Source: Nymphaea colorata
Lineage: Eukaryota; Streptophyta; Magnoliopsida; Nymphaeales; Nymphaeaceae
DNA length: 60,000 nucleotides
Assembly (NCBI RefSeq): GCF_008831285.2
Contig: NC_045148.1
Coordinates: 16,720,802-16,780,801, forward strand
Direction of reading: 5' to 3'
In this document: piece after piece, positions 25,701 to 37,628 of the stretch
Layout of the letters: every line of letters starts with the position of its first letter
Numbering within the stretch: position 1 is the first letter of the stretch
Translations under genes and position numbers: made by a program
Notes under the pieces: generated by a model
Told to the model about the DNA's origin: nothing
The model's input: the letters and a program-made list of their open reading frames with translations, nothing else
Databases searched by the model: none

Positions 25701-26086
25701 CGAGCTTCTCCTCTTGAAGGACCGGTGCATGTCTTTTGTAGAGAAGGCAATGGTTGCATATGTAGAATTTGCCATCTTATAGCATTGAATGAATCATTCA
25801 ATCTCATAAGAAATTCAATCACTCTCTCTTCTTGTTACTTTTCAGCAACCACTTTCAAGGCATTGCAAGAGCATTCCGAAAGAACATCATAGGATGAAAG
25901 CTTATGCCAATATTGTAAAATAAAGAGCAACAAATATATTTTCTTGATTCAAATGACTAATGGAGGACTTGAGTTGGTACTTATGAGGGGTTTGTGCTTT
26001 CAGTGAATAGGTCCTTTAAGTGTGCCCAGACTTCAATAGTTGTGGTGGTGTAGATGATATTTCTTGGTAATTATTTTGAGATGGAG
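22722..26086 (-). mobile_element. Ty1/copia retrotransposon relic, copy 1
   Basis: Read on the minus strand, the order is gag (about 26086-25640, with LMRLNDSFNAIRWQILHMQP), a decayed CCHC knuckle (CNYCKIAGH), protease-region remnants, GAG-pre-integrase (VWHMRLGHPS near 24910), integrase C-terminal part ([19 protein letters not shown]; 24460-24176), a foreign insertion (23751-24178), then the pre-RT region (WKRAMQEEIMAVKSNNTW) and RT (about 23134-22722, with RFKAILVAKAYAQVEGLDF and LLQQMDVYNFFLNG). RT, RNase H and 3' LTR are cut: the frame ends after FMVILV, where the YVDD motif should follow. Many stops and shifts, so not functional. Integrase-RT order marks it as Ty1/copia. Confidence 0.88.
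23751..24178. mobile_element. hAT-like non-autonomous element inserted in copia copy 1
   Basis: A 428-base AT-rich, repetitive block with many GGATTCGGATCC-like words. It starts TAGGGAT and ends ATCCCTA, a 7-base terminal inverted repeat. Flanks are CTTGTGAC (23743-23750) and CATGTGAC (24179-24186), an 8-base duplication with one mismatch, as hAT elements make. Copia copy 2 has the same site without the insert (34905-34912). No transposase. Confidence 0.7.
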
Positions 26087-28738
26087 TTACCTCTATTATC
26101 TTTTTACTACATGAGTTTCACCCTGTCTTGTTTCCTTAGTAATAGCGATCGTAAGATTAAACCACTTAATCTCAAAGCCCAAATTGGCAGAGGTCAGAAT
26201 TGATCGAAGTATTAGTTTCTGGACGCATTAGAAGGAGATTTTGTCAACTTTTAGCTTAATGAATCTGATATCCGTGTATTCGTAGTAAAATTCTTAGCTC
26301 ATTGAACTAATGATCTCTGTTCTGCGTGTTCAAATAAAAAAGAACCTGAAATTAAACCCCGAACTCAGTTGTCTCTTACCTAAAAACTGCCTAACGTAAT
26401 GTTCAAGTGGCTGTAATTATTTGGAGGATATATAATAGAAAAATTGAAGTAATCCGGCTACATCTTTGACTAGATGGTTTTTCCTAAAAAAAACTTCATG
26501 ATGTTAAAACCAACCCAAATGGTGCATTCCATAGCTAAAAACTGTGGCCAATCAACTTTTCTCGAGGAATACACCATTTGTAACGGTTTTTAACATTGCA
26601 AAATATAAAAAAAAATTATTTGAGTATGTATATATGTGTGTGTAGGTTTTTTACCAATTTAGATTATGCTTTAGAAGCTAAGTCTGAAACAACAGCAAAA
26701 CACACTTTTCAAATAATTTTTTATAAGATTAGATTGTGTTTTTTGAACTACGTTTGACACTACCACACAAGGTTTCGCACGTAGTCTCTCGTGTCTGCGC
26801 CATCTAAACATGCCATTAAATAGCTGCAACTTTTATGAGTCAAAAGTTAACCCCGCATGGTTTTCTTTTAATTACTAATGATTTAAATGCGTGAGAGAGA
26901 GAGAGAAGATGATTGAGAGCTGAAAAAATAAAGTTGGGAAAAAGGACACTTTGATTAAAGCTTTAAATGCCGAACTAATCGAGGTTTGTGTTTACACAAA
27001 GAGATTAGTAGACCGCCCTCACATTTGTGAGTCACATTTAATGTTGACTGCTTTCTTCTTGGAAAGGTTCGTTACATTCAACATATCTTTCATAGCCGGC
27101 AGGATAAAAGAAGAAAACTGAGCTCAAATGGGAATCATTTTTTTCTTTTTTTTCATTAAGGGTTTTGACAAGTGACCCGTTTGATTTGCTTCTTGAGAGA
27201 TGAGTAACCAGCCACTAATGTACAAGATGAAACACGAGGAGGGCCGCAACGAAAACCTTGTACCCTAAGGCTTTAACTTTTTGCAGGGTGATGGGAAACT
27301 CAGACACCCAAAAGTAACCAGTGTCCGCATAGTCTTTTTTTCTCTGAAGTGGTTGTCGAAATGTGTTCTTACACACTTTCCACCCTCTTTCCACCCTGAT
27401 GCTTTGAGTGGAGTCGTAAACAATACATGTTATGGGAGTCAAAGATGTGAGGGGGAGAGAGACTAAAGAAATTGGTTTCTTGTCTGGAATCCCTGCCCAA
27501 GAAATTCAAATGAGACATTACTGGCGTGTTTGATAGATCTGAGGCTGATATGAAACCCTTCCCCTTCCACCCTGTGCACCTCCTGAAAGTCGTCATCACT
27601 TCCTTACGGCCATTGAATTTCCTTTCGACCAAAATAAGTGTGGGTGTTAAATCTGCTAATTCTTGTTGTTATTTAGTGAATAATGACTTAAGTTATTTAG
27701 TCACTTAGTTATCTTATTAGGCCTGTCTATTTGATGGAGATGAATGCTTGAGAGAAAAACAACATAAAAAAAAGAAACTGATATTAAATGACAAAAATAT
27801 TTATCACATTTTTTTTTCTTGTTTTTCTCTAAACCGTTGATAATAATAAATCAAATGATATATATATATATATATCCAAGTTTAGGAAGAGAAATCCTGT
27901 GACTCAGCATATTGTTCGAATACATCAGATGGTGCATTTAATCATATTCGCTGATGGAACTTCAGATAGTCGGTAGTAGCAGAGCAAAAAAATTTTAGCT
28001 GAATTTCAATTTTTTTTTTCATATTTTATTAGACATTAGTACATATAAATAAACAAAGGTATCCATATAAAAATAAAGAAAAAGTTGGAACTGGTGTGGG
28101 CAACTGCCCATGGGAGCCAAAATGTGGCTCCGTGGTTAGATTTAACTCCTATATATATATATATCTATATATATATATATATACCCCTCATCTATGAGAC
28201 ATTTATATAATACTATAGGGTTTACAAAATTTAGTTTTTAGTTTTCAGGTAACTGAAAGCTATAAAAGGGCCAAACAACCAACAAACTGAAGATATGAAA
28301 CTTAGGCTTAGACATTTTTTGCCAGGCAGTTATTAACAAAAACTCTTAATAGGGCAATGAAGAAATAACGTGAGCTATGACAACTACTAATATTAAATGG
28401 GCGGGGGAGATGATAAAATGGTTGGGTAAGTGTTAAAATTAATTGTCATACTTGACGTTGTACTAGGTCGCATATACTTTAAACGTCCAATTCTTGCAAC
28501 ATTCAAACTCCAGCCATACTTCTCATTCCTAGTTAATCTTTCTCTTCTTAAGAAAGCTTTATTTCAGTAAAAAGGAAAATTTTCTTGTCCGTTGTAAGTT
28601 GTAAGTAGACGTTGTAAAACAATGTGCTGCCTCTTTGAATATATATCAAAGTGCATAATGAAAGAAGTAAGTTTTACTCACCATATCTGGTTAGCCTCTC
28701 TTTGCTTTTATGCATTTTGCATGAGAAGAATTTCCACA
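26087..28738. other. Transposon-flanking region without a recognised gene
   Basis: About 2.6 kb of AT-rich DNA. Overlapping minus-strand frames at 27215-27632 show no domain I know. There is an AT microsatellite near 28152-28183. The last few hundred bases may be the 5' LTR of the copia relic that starts at 28739, since a primer-binding-like site begins there. Confidence 0.5.
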
Positions 28739-29899
28739 TGGTATAAAGATCTATGAGTTCAATGGCAGAAGGTAGACCTAAGGAGATCAACAATGGATGT
28801 CAGTCTGGTGATGAAGCTGATCTCAAGATCAATGGTGCCGATACATCTCATGTTGTCTGGCCTTTTTTATATTTATCAATCTGATGATCCTGGAAATGCT
28901 TTGGCGCCTCAAAATTTCAATGGAGAAAATTATGGGATGTAGAGAGAGTCATGTTGATGGCTTTCTTGACAAAAAGTAAGATCAGTTTTATAGATGGTTC
29001 AGTTATAGAACCAATTAAGGGTGACCTTAACCACCTTATGTGGATTAGATGCAACAAACATGCACTGTCTTGAATCTTGAATTCAGTCGCTAAAGATATT
29101 TTAGCAAGCATCCTATACTTAACTAATGCTAGAGAAATCTGGTAAGATTTGAAACAACTTTTCTCACAAAGTCTTGCTCCTCAGATTGATCAAATCTAGA
29201 GTGCCATATGCCTACAGCAAGAAACTATGTCCATTGCATCATGCTATACCAAGCTCTTAGTTCTTGCTCTCTTGTTCTAGTTTGCTCATGTGGTGCTATG
29301 AAGGTAAGGCTAAGCACTGGGCCGAGCCACCACTGGGTACCTGGTACCCGGCCCAACTCAGGCCCGAACCCAAGAAAAAAGGTACTCTGGCCGGCCTGGT
29401 TTGTTATCGGGCTAGCACGGGTGGGCCTGATAAGCCCGATTCGGGCCCGATTTTTTATTTTTTATTAATTTAAATATATATACTTATAATATTTTAATAT
29501 AATTAATTATATTTATATATTATTTTATATTAAAAATCCAAAGATAATGTGTTATGCAGTTCTTTATGAGTCTAATTGACTCTTACAACTCAATTAAAAG
29601 GTATATTCTACTTATTGACCCTCTCCCAAATATAAACAAAGTCTATACTATGATATTATAAAAAGAAAAACAACGAGAAGCACGTTTATCAAGTTCAGTT
29701 AATGAATGAACCACAATCTTAGCTGTTATGAAAAACAAGCAAGAAAAGAAGTTCAACCGAAAGAATAGTGCTGGATTTCAACGAAACAGAAGAGGATGCC
29801 AAAACAGAGCAGTTTGTAGTTATTGTCAAAGTGTTAGACATATTAAAGAGAAATGTTTCAAACTAATTGGGTACCACCAGGCCACATAGTGCTGGATCT
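28739..29899 (+). mobile_element. Ty1/copia gag relic, interrupted
   Basis: Begins with TGGTATAAAGATCTATG, a decayed copy of the tRNA-Met primer-binding site usual in copia. An ATG follows at 28762. Broken gag frames show FNGENYG, KSKISFIDGSVIEPIKGD, ILNSVAKDILASILY and NAREIW. The gag sequence stops near 29307 at CSCGAMK. It resumes near 29690 with a CCHC knuckle (CSYCQSVRHIKEKCFKLIGY). The 380 bases between are foreign, with a GGCCCG-rich start. The right edge at 29899 meets the large duplication. Confidence 0.75.
29308..29690. mobile_element. Probable small insertion in copia gag, hAT-like composition
   Basis: A GC-rich stretch with repeated GGCCCGA/GGCCC words (29325-29455) followed by very AT-rich sequence interrupts the copia gag frame. 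Such GGCCC-rich termini are common in plant hAT-like non-autonomous elements. I could not fix clear inverted repeats or a target duplication, so borders are approximate. Confidence 0.35.
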
Positions 29900-30513
29900 C
29901 AAGCTTGACTCGATGATACAACATTGGGCTCAAACTCGACTGACTGAACTCATTTATGTTAAACATGTCTTGTTTCATTTAACTTGTCAAACTGTATTAA
30001 CTCGTTTAGTTTTTACTCATTTAGATTTTTTGTCGTCATAATTCAATATTTATTGTATAGTCGAGTCGAGTTGAGTTCTTACAACTCGAACTCAACTCGT
30101 TTAACATTTCGAGCATACATTTGAACTCAAGCTCAACTCGTTAATAAACAAGTCAGGTTCAAGTTGAGCTTCAACAAGTGAGTTCGATCGAGTCGAGCTC
30201 GAGCTGGCTCAACTTGTTGTGCAGCCCTAAGTGGACTTCTCTTTCAGACATATAATATTAATCTACATATTGATCGGGTCTTTTGCGATGCACCGAGATT
30301 CCTTTTGGAATAGATTTCAAGGAAAACGAGCTATATCCGGTCTTGTTTGGCCTTTCACCCCTAGCCACAAGTCGTTCCCATATTTTTGCCACATGCGTGG
30401 GCTCGGTCCTCGAAGGCCTGGTAGAGCTTGTTTGAACCTGGCTAGATCGATCAGTTTAGGGTCAAATAGGAAGAACTATCTGCAACCTCGAGAAAGCACC
30501 TACACTTAACAGC

Positions 30514-30729
30514 TTAAGCAGCTGTTCCCAAAAGGTTGCCGTTAGAGTGAGTGTGCCCCGCCGGGTCTATGCTCCACTTCTTCGACTGATTGTTTGCATC
30601 CAATCTCAGGTTCTCTGTTACACTAACCTCCCCGCTCACCAAAGTGAGGCTGTGCAGCTGAACTGACCCTTCAAGACTCACTGATCGGGCTGGCGAGTCC
30701 TCGAAAGTGTTCTTCAGTCCGATTTCCAT
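30514..30729 (-). CDS. Unidentified short frame kept in both duplication copies (A)
   Basis: 71 residues beginning MEIGLKNTFEDSPAR, with VSLEGSVQLHSLTLVSGEVS in the middle, rich in Ser and Leu. I do not recognise it. The counterpart at 50038-50262 keeps the frame with roughly a dozen substitutions. It could be a captured gene fragment or part of an unknown transposon; real coding status is doubtful. Confidence 0.25.
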   Translation of the reverse strand: MEIGLKNTFEDSPARSVSLEGSVQLHSLTLVSGEVSVTENLRLDANNQSKKWSIDPAGHTHSNGNLLGTAA

Positions 30730-32129
30730 GAAAACTACTAAAGCTGCAAAATATTACAGTCTAATTGACAAGGTAGAGCGCTGAAGTGTTGGAGAAAGTC
30801 CTAATTCTTAAAGAGGAAAAGGAAAAGCCTGGACTCCAAGGGTATTGTCTCCCAAGTATTGAATTTGCTGTGGCACTGAACGGGCCAATGGAAAATCAGC
30901 GAGTTACGTATTAATGGGTTTAAGAAGCTGCAGGGGCATCAGCCATTAAAATAAAGGGATTATTTACAAAATTACTCATCTCAATCTAAATTATCTACAA
31001 AGGAAGAGAAAAATAAAATGGATAATTTTCAATAAATGGGTAACTGTTTAAATTATTCCTTATAATTTTAGTGACTTCCATGAGATTTATCCAAAAAGTT
31101 GAGTGCACGTTTCTTGATCTTTAAGAGTTGACTGGTGAATTACTATTTGACCATGAATCGAGCCACTTTGTATAATTTTGTGAAAGATTGCAGAAATATT
31201 TCAGTACGTTCAGTCTCAGATGTGCTAGTGTTTTAATGGCACACTACAAAAAAACATTTAACGAAAAATAGTTTTTTAAAAATTATTTTTTAATTAGTTT
31301 TGCAAAACAGATCTGTATGTTTGGATATAGAATCAAAACAGTTCTTTGTTTTTAATTAATTTTGGTAAAATATTTTCTTCCAAAAATTAATTTTTTGTAA
31401 AACTTGCATTTCTTATCATCCAAACTCTTACGAAACAGTGTCTTAGAAGGAAGACTCGGTTTTTACCTCAAAAAATGAGTTTTGCCACCCAAACAACTTA
31501 AGAACGTGTTCTTGTGAACAGGAAATATTAATCCTCTGAGGGAGGAAATCAACAGGACACTCTTGGAAAACGATCCAAACACAAAAAAAGTTTAAATGTT
31601 AAAGTTTTTTGACTTGGTATGCGGGAGAAAAGTCGACGGATGGAATATGCCATGGGACAAAAAAAAAAGTTTAACCAATAGATATACAAAACCATCTGAT
31701 CAAAACCAGTGTTTTGAGCAATTATTTCTAAAACCTGACTAATTAAATGCATGTGCGTTGCCGAGACAACTAAACAATTAAAATTAAATTACAAACGTTT
31801 GATCACTTTCAGAACGCATCATATGTTAAGTCCTAATAGAAGATACCATGCCAAGGGTTGGAAATAATCAAAATACTCTTTTATTAAAATAATCACAGAT
31901 AGTTTATAGTCATACTATTGAATGGTTGACAGATGTTGAAATAAATATATAAAATGGTACGCAGATGTGTTCAGTGAACAACCAATAAAAAATGCATGAA
32001 GAACCACTAAAAAAGTCAGGGTGGCTTCGATGTGAATGCAGGTATAATTATAGTCATACTTTCAGATATAGGTTTATTTTTCGAAAGACTTGACTCTCTC
32101 CCCCTCTCACCCTTCAAAGACGGATTTAT

Positions 32130-32600
32130 TTCATAGAGCACTTTTTTTCATGGGCACAAGATGGCGAAGGGAGCTTGCTTCAACCAACTGGTGTCAACTG
32201 GTTTCCTCATAACCTCCTTTGGGCTGGGGGTACTACTCGACGATCCAAAATTCTTGCATGGTTTATTCTATTGGACCACATTTAGACTCAAAATAACGTC
32301 ACAAGTTATGGTTTTCACCTTGCGAGCAAGTGTCCTTTATGTTATTGTGCCGAGGTCTACCACTCACCTGATGTGGTTTTGTCGAGTGTCTCAAGATCTT
32401 TATGCGCTTACCTGGTCTATGCCTCATATTGAAGTCACAAACATATCTACAATTCGGAACCTGATCCATGGACCAGTTAGAGTGAGAAACAAAAAGAAAT
32501 GGTGTACCATTTAGAGAATGACTGTTTACATATGGGGCATTTGGAACTCTAGAAACGATATTATTTATAGGAATGGGACTGTCTTAGTTTAGCACATGAC
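32130..32600 (+). pseudogene. LINE reverse-transcriptase 3' fragment in copy A
   Basis: Broken frames carry a zinc-binding reverse-transcriptase tail: CPLCYC followed by YHSPDVVL, and upstream NWFPHN/LLWAGVLLDD in another frame. Stops and shifts make it dead. Homologous to 51680-52150. Confidence 0.55.
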
Positions 32601-32761
32601 ATCCTCTATTTTGTATGATGTATAGTTAATTTCCAGTAACCTATGGGGAAATGGTGGTACCTCCAACTTCTTACAAAAATTAAGAGCTAATCTTTAGATG
32701 TAATCAGTTGTTCAGATTCAACTTTTTGTTGGACTTATGTTAATGTTATGTTAATTTTTAT

Positions 32762-32792
32762 TTCTCTCTCTCTCACTCTCTCTCTCTCTCCC
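32762..32792. repeat. (TC)n microsatellite, short allele
   Basis: TC/CT dinucleotides with one CA interruption; the counterpart in copy B (52314-52386) is longer and contains CA runs. Confidence 0.85.
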
Positions 32793-34396
32793 TGAGAACA
32801 TTGCAATTTAAAAATGTGTAGGGTGGCTTCGATGTGAATGGTTTGGATATGCCAAAAGAAAATCAATGTATATTGTAGAGTTTATTCCGCTATCAAACCT
32901 AAGGGCCGGCCAGGTAAAAAAAAGAAAAAAATGGGCAGGTCAGGCAGGCTCATGCTGGGTATTATGGTCCGATTTAATTCAATATATACATCATCAAACC
33001 TTATTTCTCTCTCTACTCACATATAGGCAGTATGGATTCATATATTTTCAATTACAATGAATTAGGCAAAGATAATTTTTTTATCAGTTGTTTTCTTTAA
33101 GAGATTATAGTACTCTTCTAAACAAAGTAATTACCAAACAAGCAAGAACGAACATTTTAGAATCAAAATACAACATGACATTAACAACCTTTAACAATTG
33201 AAAGACCGTGATTCTGTGGTTGTTTATACAACTGGACTGAAAGAAAGGAGAGAATTAGCTACAAAAAATGGCAACAACGATACTAAAAAAAATAAAGCAT
33301 TAATTAGAAGGAAGCAATATACATTTCTATTTCATTTGGAAGACTGTGACTGCACTGGCAAATTTTTCTTTCATGAATGACATAACCATGCCCAATACAA
33401 TTATTGGTTGACATTTTGAGTAAGTTGGTTCAGTTACCTTAGCGTTTTGTGCTCCATTCTTGCCCTTCTTTGATATTTAATTAATTGAAAGAAAAAGAAT
33501 GGCTACCCTAACGATGAATGTCGTCATTTTGTGGTGAAGAATCGATGAAAAACTACTCATTTTAAAGGGAAGAAAAGAACTGTTCGACAGCCTTGAACAG
33601 GGATGGGGGAAAGGGTGTGAGGTTTCAACCTCTTATTGAATTACCAAAAGAGAAGAAAAGAAAAAGGAAAGCTTGTGTGAGAAGTTAAATGATGAAAATT
33701 TTACTTTGCTGGCCCCTCTTTGATGATGACGAAGCTTCTCCATAGATTTACCTCCGCCTCCATGGATACGTCCAAGAAGATGCTGTCATATTATCTTTTA
33801 TGAAAAGCCGGTAATTGCTGGCGAGCAGTCGAATTGGCGCGCCCAAAGAATTCTTCTGCTAGGGAACAACAGAAAATGAAACTCAGGAGATGTACACATA
33901 CATATGAACTGAGAAGATGTTTCCTCTTTTTCCTCATCACTGTTTAGCAAAGCCATCACTGTTGCGTTGTAAGAACTTTTTTCTTTAATTTCCAAAAGTT
34001 CTTTCACTGAAGGGCAGTAATGCTTTGAATTTTGAACCAAACAAAACACTATGTAATTATTCCATGAATATAAATATGCACGAAACAGTCCTACACCTGC
34101 CTCTGCCTCTGCCCCTGCCTTCAGACCATAAGACGAAGAAACAACTAAAAGAAGCTGGCCGCCTCAGTAACGAGGCCTTAGAGGTGCAGGCAGCCACGGA
34201 TTCTTCCTTCCTTTGCCTCCAAGGTTCAGGACGAAGGGATTCACACATACTCATGACCGCCTACCTTTCACTTGGGCCATAATATATATATATAGGTATG
34301 AGAAACAGCGTTGCGGACATATGACGTAATTTGCATGAAGCATACCTTCAAAGATGTGAGCTATATCACACTTGCCGCTTTTGTTTCTTTCCTTCT

Positions 34397-34574
34397 AATG
34401 ATGTAATAACAAAAACATGAATAACAAGATCTAATGAAAAATGAGAACCGAAAAAGAGAAACAACTAAAGCTGACAAAGTAGGAGAAGAATGAACGCGAA
34501 GAGTGACCTTGCGATAAGAACGAAGAAGGATTTCGCATGTTCGAGTGAAGATGACACAGATATAGAATCTGATT
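34397..34574. other. Short unshared spacer
   Basis: About 180 bases between the end of duplication copy A and the start of copia copy 2. No recognised content. Confidence 0.4.
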
Positions 34575-37060
34575 TGTTTCAGCCTCACCACTTGATTCTG
34601 AAACAATTTCGGGTGGTTATTCAATGTTTGTGCAATCAGTAGTCAAGTCCTCATCTTGCCTTTCAGTCAGTTGACGAGAACAAGGGCCTTGCTCAATTGA
34701 ATTTCTGTTCTCAAGTATATGATTGTCATTAAATATGAAATGAATAACTGGAAAATATGAGACTTTGCTTTGATCCTTTGAGAGTTTGATGGGAAATTCT
34801 GTTTCATTGAAGACCTCCCTACTAACGATTTTTTTTGTTTCCAAATCAAGTAGTTTGTAGCCTTTTTGTTCAGTAGGATACCCAATGAACACACCTCATT
34901 GAGCCCTGCAATCAAATTTTCCATGTGGTTTGAGGTAGGAAGCAAAACACAAGCAACCAAACACACATTGATGCTTGTAAGTTGGTTTTCTTTTAAATAA
35001 TTTTTCAAAGGGAGTTTGATTGTCAATTTTTTTTTATGGTGTCCTATTTATTAAATATGTGGCCGTTAATACGCGTAGGTCCCAACATTTTAAGGGTAGG
35101 CCTAACTGAAACTTGAGACCACGCGCCACATTCAAGATGTACCGATGCTTTCTCTAAGCCACGCCGTTTTGTTGAGGCACGTAGGGGCATGAATGTTGAT
35201 GTAGGATGTCTCTATCACGGAAAAAAAAATTATGTCATTTGAGAAGAACTTGGTTCCACTATCTATCATGATTTTAACACATCTATTTTGAATTGTTGCT
35301 CACTCATGTTAATGGAATGTTTAAGTAAATCACCTATTTCAATTTTATACTTCATTAGGTAAAACCACATGGCTCTAGAAAAATCATCCATAATAGACAA
35401 AAAGTAATGTGTTCGAGTATGTGATGCTTGGGGGTATGGTCCCCAAACATCACAATGTAGCAAATCAAAAGGTTTAGCAAAAGAATATTCACTTAATTTG
35501 AATGTCACTGTAGATTGTTTAGCAACACAACAGACTTTACAAAAATTATTTGACAACTTAATGACAGCCATGCTTTCAGAGCATTTGATTCTTTGAGCGA
35601 GATGGGTGCCCAAGTCTCAGATGCCAACCATCAAAATCTAATTGAGTGGGTTTCGTAAACAAGCCACAGTGGAAAATGAAGAGTCTGCCTCACCCTGCTC
35701 AGTCCTCATCATGGAGATCGGGTCCTGCACAAAGCACCCAATAGTCGGGAAAATCAAATGACATTTGGTTTGCTGAATAAATCTGCTCACAGATAGCATG
35801 GTGTAAACAAAATTGGAAGATAATACACGTTTTGAAGAAAAATGGAAGCTGACAAAACAACTTTACGGACATGTGTAGCATAAACCGTTCTGTTGTCAGA
35901 AACTCTTATAGAAAATGAAACAGCTAATTTTGTATCATCTAGCAATGATTGAAGGCAGCATGATATGTGGTGACTAGCACCAATATCTATTACCCAGGTG
36001 TCAAGTTTGAAGGATGACATACCTGCAAAGTTTATTTGGGTTACTGATCGATTTATGAGGAGTTGTTTTAATTGAATATATTCATGTTGAGTTACAGTTG
36101 GAGCAATGTCCTTGTTGGACTATTTGCCATGCATGGTAGAGATTAAGGCAGTGGAATCAGTTTTCTCTCCAACAGAGGCGTTGATAATAGTCCCCCTGTC
36201 TTGCCACTATTTTCCACCTTTAAAATTTGGAGGGTAACCATTTAATTTGAAGTATCCTTCCTTTGATGTCCAGCAATCTTGCCATAATTGCAGAAGTATT
36301 GTGGGTGCTTGTTTTGCTGGTCTTTGAAGGCCTTCAAGTCTGCACTTGCTGAGATACCAACATGCTCGACAGCACTACTTTGTAGACGAGCTTCTCTCTG
36401 CGTCTCCTCTTGAAGGACCAGTGCATAAGTATTTTGTAGAGAGGGCAGGGGATCCATAAGAAGAATATGCCTTCTTATAGCATTGAATGAATCATTCAAT
36501 CCCATAAGAAATTCAATGACTCTCTTCTTGTTGCTTTTCAGCAACCACAATCAAGGCACCACAAGAGCATTCCAAAAGAACATCATAGGATGAAAGCTTA
36601 TCCCAGTAGGATTTCAGTTTTGTAAAATAAAGAGCAACAGATATATTTTCTTGATTCAAAGGACTGATGGAGGATTTGAGCTGGTACTTATGAGGGGTTG
36701 CGCTTTCAGTGAATCGGTTCTTTACGTCTGCCCACACTTCAATAGCTGTGGTGGTGTAGATAGCATTGCTTGATAATTCTTCCGAGATGGAGTTAAGAAT
36801 CCATGAAGGTCCGTGTGATTGCAACGTCTCCACATCTTGATCTCATGGGCTGCAACGCTGGGTTTGGGAAGACTGCCATCAACAAAGGTCAACTTGTTTT
36901 TGGCATACAGTGCCATTATCATAGCACGACTCCCGGTTGAGTAGTTTTCACTAGTCACTAATTGTGAAACCAATACAATACCATAAGAGGACTCTGCTCC
37001 ACCAGCTGAAGAAGAGTTGGAAGCATTACCTGTCGACGCCATGGCTCTGAGACCATGCGA
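34575..37060 (-). mobile_element. Ty1/copia retrotransposon relic, copy 2
   Basis: Co-linear with copy 1 (23408-26086) but reaches further 5'. On the minus strand it starts with a primer-binding site, then gag (ATG 37042, MASTGNASNSSSAGG; YGIVLVSQLVTSENYSTGSR; FVDGSLPKP; LMGLNDSFNAIRRHIL), a broken CCHC knuckle (CNYGKIAGH), a protease-like DIGASHHIS, then integrase with HCDVWGPY and IMDDFSRAMW (catalytic-type Asp residues). It ends at 34575 in the segment before RT; no RT or RNase H remains. Several stops and shifts. Confidence 0.88.
37044..37055 (-). promoter_or_regulatory. Primer-binding site of copia copy 2
   Basis: The minus strand reads TGGTCTCAGAGC, one mismatch from the TGGTATCAGAGC site complementary to initiator tRNA-Met used by most plant copia elements. 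The gag ATG (37042) follows after one base. Confidence 0.75.
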
Positions 37061-37250
37061 GTATCAGAGTATGCACAACAGAAATTAAAGGCTGTGATGG
37101 AATCAAAAGGCACAACAGAGAAGGCTGAGCACGATGCTTTGTTCCATCATGCTCAGCCTTCTCTGTTGTAACTAGTGGTGTTCCTTGTACAGAAAGAGTA
37201 TAAATATGTGAAAGGCTGAGCACGATGCGTGACAAGGAACACCACTATTT
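37061..37250 (-). repeat. Copia leader or LTR remnant with nested inverted repeats
   Basis: The 190 bases 5' of the primer-binding site should be LTR. They contain a perfect 20-base inverted repeat (37112-37131 with 37150-37169, 18-base loop), a perfect 15-base inverted repeat (37174-37188 with 37232-37246) and a 17-base direct repeat (37121-37137 and 37212-37228). A TATA-like ATATTTATA lies between the outer arms on the minus strand. Confidence 0.75.
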
Positions 37251-37628
37251 AATTTTACAGCTTTAAAATAGGTGTAAAGAAAACAAAGTTATTAACACAG
37301 TTTTAAGAATTAGTTTTCATTTTTCATAACAAATCCCAAGAGGCAGAATGCCCAAACGTTCTTCCGTTTGAGCTTCATAGCCTCGTGAAGGTTGGAAATT
37401 GCTAAATCATACTTTCTCCAGTTAATCTCTTGAGAAGACGACAATGACGTTGATGATGGTAGAGTTGCCACCAACAAGCTCATGAGAAGGCCTGCGACAC
37501 ACTTTACACCTAAGAGAGGAAATAAACTCTCTACCCCTTCTTCATATGCTCCCCATCCCTGTTTCCATCACAGAAGCTCTCTTTCTCTCCCTCTCATGTG
37601 TTTAGTCAAGTATCGATGACATGGGTGG
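37251..37628. other. Unassigned spacer
   Basis: Mixed-composition sequence between the copia leader and a LINE fragment. No domain or repeat boundary recognised. Confidence 0.4.

Larger units (their letters stand above)
29900..34396 (+). repeat. Large direct duplication, copy A (about 4.5 kb)
   Basis: Aligns along its length, same strand, with 49435-53423. Shared landmarks are a hAT-like 3' part (to about 30230), a 70-codon minus-strand frame (30514-30729), a LINE fragment (about 32130-32600), a CT microsatellite (32762-32792) and the end near 34396. Copy A holds about 559 bases (33411-33969) that copy B lacks, and lacks a 22-base piece of the LINE part that B has. Its left end cuts into the hAT-like element. 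Confidence 0.9.
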
